Below are positions 24,665 through 34,600 of a stretch of 64,000 nucleotides of DNA, in pieces. Positions within the stretch are counted from its first letter, which is position 1. Each line of letters begins with the position of its first letter. Origin of the DNA: Bryopsis sp. KO-2023 (lineage: Eukaryota > Chlorophyta > Ulvophyceae > Bryopsidales > Bryopsidaceae); assembly GCA_030272585.1 (NCBI GenBank), contig BSYQ01000002.1, positions 1,674,001 through 1,738,000 on the forward strand, given 5' to 3'. Position numbers and translations under genes: made by a program. A model generated the notes under the pieces. It was given only the letters and a program-made list of their open reading frames with translations. It did no database searches and had not been told where the DNA came from.

Positions 24665-24813
24665 AGGACAGTGTGGGACAGTGTTGTATAGTACATTGGG
24701 TGTGTGTCGGACTGGGGGGACTTGGACGGATTCCGCGAGCCACCGGTCATCGCGGTGATATGCCTTAGGATAAAACGCGATGTAAAAAAAAAAAAAAAGA
24801 AAAAAAAAAAAAA

Positions 24814-26864
24814 CCCTACCTCAATGGACATCGCTAATGCCGGTGGTTGATCATTTCCCACTTAATTTTTACTTCTTTTTTCTCCGTGCCACTCGCACAC
24901 GAATCGACCAACTCATGCGAAAAACCAAAACTGATGCGACGGATTTTCACAAGGCCAAACGGCTGAGACACAGTTCCCAAAAAACAAGTTACACGGATCC
25001 CAAGACAATCTCCTCCTCTTGCCAGAAACCTCGAGTAAGAGAGAGGCAGGGGGGAAGGGAACAGTTGTCCAGGTGCGCTCACGTAACAGGTGCGCTCACG
25101 TAACGGAGCTATTTCAGGGTTTCGATTCAAACAAAAAAGGTTATCATGGGGTTTTGATACACCCTTGAGAAAATCCTTCGCAGCCCCACTCAAAACGAGT
25201 CATTCCCTTAGGATCGAATCCCTTTGAGACGCTTTCGAGCTTAAAGGACACCTCTCGTTTCGTCGGCCAGTTGTGTAAGAACATTCTTCTCGATCTGGCA
25301 ACAGCACGAGTCCAAACAACTGGCCGCCGACACCCCCCCTACCCTTCAAGCTTCCGTGAAGGGATGTGGAAACGATCACCCTCCGCAAGAAAATGCCGTA
25401 CAAATCCTCACGGACTCCACAAGGAGCGAGGAGATATGATGTGTAGGGACGGAATGGAGTTTCCACTTGCGCCGCCGCAGGCGGCGTCGGCGGCTCCACC
25501 CAGAGTTCGTGGGTTGATCTTTTGGGAAAGAGCAAGCCTGATGATGGCTGGTGTAGCTCCAAGAGAGGACGAGGTACAGGAAGTCGACGCAAAAAGAGAG
25601 GGGTTCCTGTGATGACAGCTTCAGAAAGGTTTTTTTTTTTCATTGAGGGGGGGAAGGGGGGATGTTGCAAAGGGAGCTGTGGCGTTGTGGAGTTTCAGTG
25701 TGTCGAATTAAGATGGCGTTCATGCAATCTCCCTTTGTTCACTAATTCTGTGAAGTTAGGCACGTCTGCTGCACCCGTGGAGTTCAAAGTCGGATAAGGC
25801 CGACGGACTTGAGACGTTGATCGAGGGTCGTCAGCTTAAAAACCTTTTGACGCTTCACAGTTGTTACCAAGCTGTGGGTCGTACTATTGAGTATCGAGTG
25901 TGGTGGAACGCAATCTCTTCTACAACTGTAAAAAAGCGCAGGTAAAACATGACATCTTTTCCAGCCAGGTTTTTCTTTTTTTTTCTCTTCCCCCAAGCAC
26001 GTGGGCGCCCTTTCTTGGTGCAGGCTCGTGTTCGTTTTTTTTGCTCTCGGATGAGAGTTTTTGGATATCGAAAAGGGTCGACAAGGTATACCTACTACGT
26101 AGTGCAGCGCTGTGGGCTCTTAACGAAGGCAGTAAGAGCTTCTCCCCGTGTTGTTGATGCTACGTTAAAGGGTATGGCCTGCCATCTGAAATGTGGGTGG
26201 GCTGGAATCTTCCACCTATCAGGCTAACTCTTGACTGGATTTGGTTTCGGGGTTATTTTGTTATGGTTTGAAGAGGTATCATTAGTTTCCGATGTTCCCA
26301 TTTGGAAGCTCCACATTTTGGGAGCTCTTTTCGAAGCCTCCGACAGTTGTGTTGATAAGAACCTTCCTGCCTAAGGATTTTTCTTTTTACACTTCCGAAC
26401 CGAGAAGTCCAGAAACTCGGTCATATTCTTATACTGTATTGGCAACAGCAGCCATATTGATAGTAATAACCATGAGGATGGTGGTGTTCGCCAGTTTGTT
26501 CGCTGCCGGGCTGAACAGTGAATGGGAGGATGTTCTTGGTGTAAAAATTGAACTGCACAAACTCGTTTTCTTGACAGCTTGCGGAAGGTCTGGAGCAGGT
26601 CGGCTCGAAAAAGGTCGGACGGGCAGAATGCTGGATTCGACGCTGAAGGGAAAAATGTGGAGGAGCCCCCCCCCCTCCCCCTAAAAAAAGGATCCCTGGA
26701 AAACGAATGAATCAACGCATGAGCAAATGAATGAACGTAACCCAGGACAAATATATTTTCTTAGATTCTTTTCTTTTCTTTTTTGGTTAATCGAATTGGT
26801 GGTCTTAGAGATAGCGCTCTAAATATTTTGGGAGATCAGCCAGCGCTGGTGCTGGAATCTTAAC
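24814..26864. other. Unassigned sequence
   Basis: No gene recognised. Holds the block shared with 5.7 kb (25045-25116, with AGGTGCGCTCACGTAAC doubled at 25071 and 25088) and a 13-bp inverted repeat GTCGGCCAGTTGT near 25260 and 25320. Short GC-richer frames on both strands lack family signatures. Confidence 0.35.
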
Positions 26865-27207
26865 GTTGACAATTGTAAAGCAGCCCTGTTTTTGATAAGA
26901 AACGACCGTGGGGTGAATTGCTTGAAGCTTTTCCCTAAAGATGAACACCCGCACTGCAAAACTCCATCCACATTTCTTACTCAACAGGTCTCCACAATGT
27001 TGGATACAGACCTCTATGAAACTTTCCTTGCTATCAATTTTTTATTGAATTAATTGAGACGATTGCAACCCACAGAACGCAAGACACGTCAGGCCATAGC
27101 TTGTAGAGAAACTAAACGATTCACTTTTGGAAGGAGAAATTATGCTCGTTCTGTTTTATAGCTTCCCCGTGTTGTTATCACTGAGACTGTGTCTTGTGGG
27201 GGTTAAT
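26865..27207. repeat. Dispersed repeat, copy 2
   Basis: Second copy of the repeat at 605-941, same orientation, 26 kb away. Shared ends as described there. The central patch near 27020-27055 differs from copy 1. Confidence 0.8.
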
Positions 27208-27384
27208 CGATCAATTACCTCATAAGGTCAGGATGGACGATCCTGCAGGCGAGGTGCTGGAGAGCGCGCGTTATGAGTTGTGGTACAGCTATTGGCGAGA
27301 ATCTTAAGAACCTCGGTTTTCATTTGAGGAGGCTCGAGCACGAGGTCGTAACTGCAAGTATTATTGCAACACACTGACGCAAAG

Positions 27385-27440
27385 CCATTAAACCAACCAG
27401 CCAACCAACCAACCAACCAACCAACGAACGAACGAACGAA
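27385..27440. repeat. Compound AACC/AACG microsatellite
   Basis: A run of CCAA units changes to CGAA units. The 150-residue minus-strand frame across it owes its GWLVGWLAGW stretch to this repeat and is not a credible gene. Confidence 0.9.
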
Positions 27441-28144
27441 CATATCAACATGCAAAGATGCCACCCGAAGTATATCAAAGCCATCAGTCAAGATGAAGGG
27501 GGCTGCAACACTGTAAAATTTCCCTAGCAACACACAATTTCGAAGTTTAACACACTTTTGGATTGTGTGTCCGTGTGCATTGGTGATTAGCTCTCCGTTG
27601 TACCAGTACTCCAAAACAAAAAAACTTTTACTTTTTTTTTTCCCCCTCCAAAAAAAACGAAAACCTGTGGGTTGCAAACACAAGTTGTGTGTTTTCTATG
27701 TACCATGATTCCATCAGAAAAACTGCGCATCTGTTCAGAGTTATGCAATCTCCTTTGGGAGGGTGTTCATATGACTGACTGGTGTTGTTAGCCCGAAAAC
27801 GACCAAGACAGTACAGACGTCACAAGTTGCGTCAGTTACAAGAGTTGCGAAAGTTATGGCGCTAAGATAGTTGGGTTGTGGGAGAAAAAGACGGAACGAT
27901 CGGTTGGACGCATTGTGTTAGTGAATTTTTGCAATCGATGCTGCGTCTGAAACACTTCGGTTTCTCCTGTTCATTAAAAAAAAAAAAAGTAGAAAAAAAA
28001 AGTCGCGCTGAAACGGATTATAACCGACACCCAGCATCCAATAGTGCGTCCTGGTGATATTCCTCTTGGTGAATCGAAAATGACCCAGATTTTTGCAGCT
28101 TCAGTGAGCCCCTTGTATCAATCCATCTGTTTTACTACATCAGC
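27441..28144. other. Unassigned sequence
   Basis: No gene recognised; contains a run of 13 A near 27965. Ends at the target duplication of the next element. Confidence 0.4.
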
Positions 28145-28152
28145 ATTCGAAC
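28145..28152. repeat. 8 bp target duplication, left
   Basis: ATTCGAAC, identical to 29178-29185. The rejoined target reads GCATTCGAACCC, whose complement looks like a tRNA T-arm. Confidence 0.9.
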
Positions 28153-28502
28153 CATACTATGGATCCGATCACGATCTAATCGGTCGTGGATTGATCGGTC
28201 CGACCGATTAAATCGTGATCGGGTTTTTCCGATCAGATCGATCGCCGATCAAATCGGTTTGGCCGATCATCGATGGAGATCGGCCGATCACCAATCTGAT
28301 CGGCTGACCGATTTAATCGGCCAACTTCGATCGGCCGATCACGATCACACCGTCCAACATCGGCCGATCAAGCGCCGACAGGGCGAGGCGCTTGATCGTG
28401 ATCGTGATCGTGATCGGAGATGCCGATTAGATCGGATCATGATCGGTCAATTGATCGGTCCATCACAAATGCCGAGAAATCACCACCCGCAGGTGTTTCT
28501 GG

Positions 28503-28575
28503 GGTGCAGGGATTCGAACCTGGGACCTAACAGACTAGAGACAGACGCATTAACGCTTGGACCACTCGGAGCCAC
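28503..28575 (-). other. tRNA-like module (left)
   Basis: Minus strand. A-box-like TGGCTCCGAGTGG and a perfect B box GGTTCGAATCC about 50 nt apart, the spacing of a Pol III type 2 promoter. T-arm and acceptor pairing are poor, so this is not a functional tRNA gene; it may still recruit TFIIIC. Confidence 0.6.
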
Positions 28576-28661
28576 GGTTTGTAGGTCATCCGTGTCATTA
28601 TATACCTCAGTTTGTCGGACTGACAGATCACGTATATAATGACACGGATGACCTACAAACC

Positions 28662-28736
28662 GTGGCTCCGAGTGGTCCAAGCGTTAGTGAGTATGCTTCT
28701 AATCCGTTAGGTACCCGGTTCGAATCCTTCCACCTC
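28662..28736 (+). other. tRNA-like module (right)
   Basis: Plus-strand mirror of the left module: same A-box-like sequence and a perfect B box GGTTCGAATCC. The middle differs from the left copy, so the two arms have diverged between the boxes while keeping the boxes themselves. Confidence 0.6.
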
Positions 28737-29177
28737 AGAAACACCTGCGGGTGGTGACTTGTCGGCATTTTCGCGAGACCGATCAATTCATCGATCAAAT
28801 GATCAATACCGATCATGATCGGATGCAGGTCCGATCACGATCGGCCGATCACGATCACACCGATCAAGGTCAGCCGATGAAGTGCCGACAGGTCGCGGCG
28901 CTTGATCGTGATCGGGATCGTGATCGGAACAACCGATCAGATCGGTGATCGGCGAACCGATCACGATCACGATCAACATGTGATCGGACGATCAAGAGCA
29001 CGATCAACATTTGATCGGCCGATCACGATCACGATCACCGATCAGCCAAAAATGAAAAAAAAAAAAAAAAAAACCGATCATTGCTAAAATCGGTTCTAGG
29101 ACGCAGTTATGATGTCGGATTATTGCTGTGACCTAATATTACCTTAGTTTTGGAAGATCGATCAGATCCATAGTATG

Positions 29178-29185
29178 ATTCGAAC
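29178..29185. repeat. 8 bp target duplication, right
   Basis: ATTCGAAC, matching the left flank. Confidence 0.9.
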
Positions 29186-30855
29186 CCAAAAACTCTTGTC
29201 TTAATTTTAGTTCTCCTGTACTATAGTGTAGTGTGGTGGTAGTGAGCGCTGTTGTGACACAAACACGCTCGAGTTGTGGTTTTCGGCATGTTGTTCCATG
29301 TCAGTTTTGGGTTCAGGCTTGAGCCAAAAATTCGAATTGTGTCCGACAAATTTCACCACCGATCCCTTTCATTCGGTCGCTGTCCGACAAGAATATTGAG
29401 AAAAAAAAAATCCCTGCCTCAAGCCATCGTGAATACATGCGATCCCTTCCGAACTCGCCAATCAAACACGATTGGGGCCGATCAGTACCGAGATCAGGGA
29501 TGTCTCAATGATTTCGTTAATTTTGAACAAGTGTTTAATGGAAATGTTTGGAACGATTGTTTGATGTATTTTTTAATTGGATCATTCCGAGCGGACAAAT
29601 TCTTATTTAGAGACGGGAACGTTTTTCTAGATAAGAGGCGGCTGTCTCCACAAAATCGGGGTTGTTCCGTGAAGGAAGTCCGAACAGAAAGACTATTGTC
29701 CTTCGAAAGTGTTTACAAGAGTACCTCCAAAATATGCCTACTTCTACAACGCCCTTCCATTATTAAATAGGCGAAGATTATCTTCCCACTACAACGCCCT
29801 TCCATTATTAAATAGGCGAAGATTATCTTCCCACTAACTTCCTCCTATGTGTACACTACCTTCCAATGACACCAATAATCAATTAATCGTCATCCCTTTT
29901 TGAAGGACTCTTTCCTATACCTCTTCCACACAAGTGTTTCCTTTTGCAACCTTCTAGTATTGAGCAACCTCTATTCTCGGCTACAGGCGTAGCAGCGTTG
30001 TGGTACAAACGACTAGATGTCTGACTCGAGATTAGGCTTAGATCAAGGGAATCGCCCAGGTCGCCTCAGTGAACGATCGTACCACAGAGGACGATACTTA
30101 AAGGGCGTTAGGTCCTAGTTGAACGTTATTCTTTTGTAAAGTTTTTTTTCTTCGTGTGTTTCTGTGTGCGAACCGACCCAAAGCCTACCACTCAGTACGT
30201 TGTAAGCAATGCATTTCCATGGCACTGCAACAGACATGGGATAACCGCAACGGCGGTGGTACCGCGCATGCAGACGAAGACAGAAATTGAGTGGGTGGAT
30301 GGTAGTTTGTAGGCCGGGTAAATAAGAAGTGCCAAAGACAAAATGTTGAAGGCTCAGAAGCGAATTGTAACTATGACGCGGCTGTTGCTCTGATATCACG
30401 AGGATATTTACACTTTAAAGAAGCAACGGCATCATTTGTTACGTTCTCCAAGCTTTTATGATCAATTGACAAGGCGTTTTTGAATGTCTCGACGAACATT
30501 GTTGCACTAGCGCTTCACACTCAAATCAATAGTCTTCAAGTGCAAGATCAAATAACATCGATAAAATCTTGTTTAAATACCCCGGTAATACATGCTTCGA
30601 TTTCTAGGTTATGGAAAGTAGATACTAGTAAAATCCTTTAAGAAAATGGGCCAGGAGCTCACCCAGGTGTTTAATGCAAGTCGTTGGAAGCGATTGTTCT
30701 CAAAAAAAGGCGTGTGCAATAGTGAGGAAAGATGTTTCATCCTCTCACTGGCATTTCGAATTATGGCCAAGAAGTCGATGGTTTTTCAAATAGGTACATC
30801 TGTACCCCAAAACCTAAAAGAACCTAACAAGATTCGAACCTGCGACCTCTAAAAC
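29186..30855. other. Unassigned sequence with a 45 bp tandem duplication
   Basis: No gene recognised. A perfect 2 x 45 bp tandem duplication occupies 29746-29835 (unit starts ACAACGCCCTTCC). A 164-codon open frame at 29276-29770 has no recognisable domain and no good start context. Confidence 0.4.
29746..29835. repeat. Perfect 2 x 45 bp tandem duplication
   Basis: Units 29746-29790 and 29791-29835 are identical. Either a very recent slippage event or an assembly artefact. Confidence 0.95.
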
Positions 30856-30860
30856 TGTAA
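30810..30860 (-). other. 3' part of a tRNA-like sequence split by the gypsy element
   Basis: Minus strand carries GGTTCGAATCTTG (one mismatch to the B box) followed by TAGGTTC. Its 5' part, with A-box-like TGGTGTGGTGG, lies beyond the retrotransposon at 37813-37862. Five of seven acceptor pairs form between GAACCAT and TAGGTTC when the halves are put together. A degenerate tRNA-like sequence rather than a gene. Confidence 0.5.
30856..30860. repeat. 5 bp target duplication, left
   Basis: TGTAA, repeated at 37813-37817 on the far side of the retrotransposon. Confidence 0.95.
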
Positions 30861-31100
30861 TGTTTAGAACCTCTCCTGCACGACCTTGTCGCCAAAAGAA
30901 GCCCCCTGGACAGCCCCTTGAAGTCCTTTAACCCTCCAACCCCATGGGTCCCATCAACCACGTGGAGGAACCTAGCAAGCTAGGCGGACACCCTGTCCAG
31001 TCACATCACCCATCAGGGGGATGTGACCTCGACCACCCACTACACCACGCCACCCACGTGGCTAGTGGAGGCGGCACACTCAGGCAAGGAGGGCATAACA
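30861..31100 (-). repeat. 3' LTR of gypsy element
   Basis: 240 bp, TG...CA ends (TGTTTAGAAC...GGGCATAACA on plus). Identical to 37573-37812. Confidence 0.97.
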
Positions 31101-31101
31101 G

Positions 31102-31114
31102 TCCTCCCCCTCCG
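31102..31114 (-). promoter_or_regulatory. Polypurine tract
   Basis: On the minus strand GGAGGGGGAGGA lies directly against the 3' LTR, the expected primer for plus-strand DNA synthesis. Confidence 0.85.
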
Positions 31115-31670
31115 ATGAGTCTCCACCTGGTGACTCGTGCCTCTGGAGCATATGCTGCTATTGCAACATACCTTGATAACCTGGAGCAGTTATCCTCGTG
31201 TGGTCAATAGAGCAGATGGGTTCACAAGATACTCTTGTACCTTAGCTATCGGTTACCCCTTTAGCTATGCGGACCACCCACATCTCTCTACAATGGATAA
31301 TCAGTTGACTATTGTCCCACTGATTCTACCAACATCCAACACACCCATTCCTGGTGGCGAACCAAGACACCATATCAATTCCTCCTGAATTGATATCCAC
31401 ACTCTCACACCTGCACATCCGCTTATGCAGTAAGAAGATGCGATACCCAACACTTCTTCTTATTCAACTTCACCTTCCTGTTTCGGAAGCAAGTCGACTC
31501 CCATTATGCGAGAAACCCAAAGTCAAGGTAGCTAACCGTCAACTAAGGCAGGTTCATTAGTTGAAAGTATTTCTGCTCATACAAACAACTTGATTTTTCT
31601 GATCACGAACCCCTCTTCATATCAGTACTCCCCTTCCTGATCACGAAGAAAACACTCAACCCTACACAAG

Positions 31671-34600
31671 TCACGAACGAAGTCGCCTACTTCGACGCAC
31701 TTGTTTCAGGGGAACCAACGTTGGTTTCTTATATTCCTCAATCATATCCCGAGCATTCTCCAGATTTGCTTCGGGCTCCCATGAGTTATGCTCATGCGAG
31801 TATCCCAACCACTTCACCAAGTATTGCGGGATTACTCGTCGACCTGTCTTTACCTCTCGGTAGTCGAGGAGTTTCTCAACCTCATATTCAAGCTCACCCT
31901 CAATCTCAACTGGAGGTGGCGGAGGTTGTGTCCTACCATGCTTCCAATACCTCTTCAGAAGTGAAGCATGAAAGACCGGGTGGATCGGAAGTGACTCAGG
32001 CAGTTCCAGCCGGAATGCAACCTGTTCGGCCATCGACCTTCGCTTTTGGACACCTTCCAAAACGCGGAAAGGACCCAACCATCGTGGCAACAACTTCCTC
32101 CTGCCGGGATGTTTCAGTTTAATATGTCTAGCATCCAGCAAGACCATATCTCCCACTTGAACATCTACCGGACGTCTGCGCGCATCAGCATAAGATTTCA
32201 TCCTTTGCTGAGCCGCTTCCAAACACCGCTTTGCCTTGACAATCGCCTCGCGAATGTCCTCAGTCATCTTCTTCACCGCCGGTACCCCCACTTGGGTTTT
32301 ACTCGTCCCACCTGGATCACCTGATCCTCTGGTAGGGAGTTGCACCGTCAACGGCGTCCACGGATCTCTACCGTAGTTCAAGAAGAACGGCGTCTCATCA
32401 GTGGCCATTGACTTGGAATTATTCAATGCAAATTTCACCACTGGGAGCAAATCACTCCAATCACTTTGGCGCGGTCCAACGAAATGTCTCAGGGTATCTT
32501 CGAGGACCCTATTCATCGCCTCGGTCTGACCATCAGTCTGTGGATGGAAAGCCGTCGATAACGCCTGTGTGACTCCCAAGGTACGACATAGTTCTTTGAA
32601 GAACTTCGACGTCCACCTTGTATCCCTGTCACTGATGAGAGTTTTAGGAAGACCGTGTGAACGGAAAACCTCACCAACAAACAGCCTCGCCGATTCAACC
32701 GCATCACAAGTCGTATGTGTAGCAACACATCGAACCATCTTTGTGAGTCTGTCTACGAAGACAATGATGGCATCGAATCCACTCGAACCCGACTTAGGCA
32801 AATCAGTAATCAAATCCATGGATACTGATTCCCATCTACCATCCGGTATACGTAAAGGTTGTAGAGGACCTGGCACCTTGCCGCGTCGGTGCTTATTCCT
32901 CTGACACGAATCACATCCTTTCACAAAGTTTGCGATATCACCCTCAACGTCAGGCCACCAAAAGTGTTTCAAAACTGCCCTTTGAGTCTTGCGGATCCCA
33001 AAGTGTCCGGCATACACACTTTCATGACTTCCAATCAGGATCTCTTGCCTTAAGCCATCCCAATCAGGTACCACTACACGTGCCCCATTCCAACACAAGC
33101 CTGAGTCATAGTGACAACCATGAGCGGCGACCTCACTGGTTTCAAACCACTCATCTTGTGCCAACCCCTTAAGAATTCTATCACAAAGCACCGACGTACC
33201 GGTCCGGGGCGAGGACGGATCCCCTTTCCAAGTTGGTCGTTTCTGGCCACCTCCCAGCTCCGAGAGTATTCCGATCTGCTGAGAATACGACGGATATCGT
33301 GACAAGGGATCTGCCACGTTCGTCCGACCCGGCCTGTATTCCCACTCGAACCGAAACCCCTGAAGGACTTCGAGCCAACGTGCCGATCTCCGTGAAAGAG
33401 TTTCTTGGGAATGGAAATATGTATTAGGCTGATGATCACACACCACCTTGAACATACGCACATCCAAGTAGCAACGCCACAACTTCAGAGCATGTACCAC
33501 GGCGAACATTTCTTTGTCCCCGGTGCTCCAATTAAGTTGTGCTCCAGATAACTTCCGACTTTCGAAAGCTATTGGATGTCCCTCTTGCAACAAGATTGCC
33601 CCGATTGCATAATCCGAAGCATCAGCAATCACTTCGAAATCCTTATCGAAGTTAGGCATTGCCAAACAAGGCGCATTCGTTAAGCTTTCCTTAACTCCTT
33701 GAAATGCCCTTTGACAATCCTCTGTCCAACTCCACTCCTTGCCCTTCCTAAGCAAGTTAGTGAGTGGGGCAACAAGCTTGCTGTACCCTTGCACAAACCT
33801 CCGAAAGTAATTCGACAGCCCAAGGAAAGAACGTAACTCACTTACATCCTTCGGGACAGGCCATTCGAACACCTTTGCAGTCTTACGAGTATCCACCGTA
33901 ATACCGTCTCGGTTCACCACAAAACCAAGATAATGGAGCTCATTCTTGAAGAAATCACACTTTGACTTCTTAAGAAAGACCTTGTGCTCACGCAACCGTT
34001 CCATCACGGCTCGTAAATGTTGCACATGCTCCTCAGGGGTTTTGCTGAATACGAGTATATCATCCAAGTATATCAGGACCGACTTCCCGATCATACCGGT
34101 GAAAACCCGATTCATCCACGTCTGGAATATCGCTGGTGCGTTGCACAAACCCATTGGCAACACCCGATATTCATACAGACCGAACGGGGTCTTAAAAGCA
34201 GTCTTCGGTTGGTCTGGTTCCTTCACTCGAAGTTGCCAATACCCTGCTTTCAAGTCCAAGGCCGAAAAGAACTTCGCACCTTGCAACTGATCAAGGAGAT
34301 CATCTATCCTTGGTAGAGGATATTGATTCCTGATCGTGAGTTTGTTCAACCCTCTATAGTCAACGCACATGCGTCGGGAACCATCAGGTTTGGGCACAAA
34401 CAAGATAGGTGCTCCCCATGGACTACAACTTGGTTTCACCAAACCCTTTCTCAACATATCAGCGATTTGCTCCTCGATCTCTTTTCTTTCCTCTGGCGTA
34501 TACCGAAACATAGGTCTATGAACCGGTTTCGCTCCAGGGATTAGATCGATCGCTGCATCCTCTTCACGAGCGGGTGGACATTCAGCCAACTCATCCGCAA

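Larger units (their letters stand above)
20604..24813 (+). mobile_element. Truncated Jockey-like LINE retrotransposon
   Basis: Order on the plus strand: ORF1 with zinc knuckles, ORF2 beginning with an AP-endonuclease domain, ~1.1 kb without a convincing long frame, then a 30-nt A-rich tail (24784-24813). Reverse transcriptase is missing, so the copy has lost most of ORF2 by internal deletion. The tail region holds a diverged tandem duplication (from 24302 and 24413) and a small palindromic insertion (24465-24625). The 5' end is uncertain and may extend upstream to the 84-bp repeats or further. A T-arm-like B box (GGTTCGATTCC) lies on the minus strand near 24120. Confidence 0.75.
28153..29177. 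mobile_element. GATCGG-armed hAT-like palindromic element with two tRNA-like modules
   Basis: 1025 bp. Ends CATACTATGGATC...GATCCATAGTATG are perfect 13-bp inverted repeats, flanked by an exact 8-bp duplication, as for hAT transposons. Both arms consist almost wholly of overlapping GATCGG, CGATCA and GATCACGATC motifs on either strand. At the centre lies a 138-140 bp inverted repeat (28468-28605 and 28632-28771, 26-nt spacer) holding two tRNA-like modules that point outward. A run of 19 A lies near 29055. There is no transposase, so it must depend on another element. Short frames in it are motif shadows. Confidence 0.88.

Noticed and set aside
18911..24822. CCCTACCTC on both sides as a LINE target duplication
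   Set aside because: Only 9 bp over a 6-kb gap and no other sign of the 5' end; kept as a weak hint only.
27228..27683. 151-codon minus frame with GWLVGWLAGW
   Set aside because: Caused by the AACC microsatellite; the rest shows no domain.
28503..28736. Functional tRNA genes at the two modules
   Set aside because: A and B boxes are good but acceptor and T stems do not pair properly.
28259..29087. Frames of 60-126 codons rich in DRDRD, HDH or SADH
   Set aside because: Translations of the GATCGG motif arms of a transposon, not genes.
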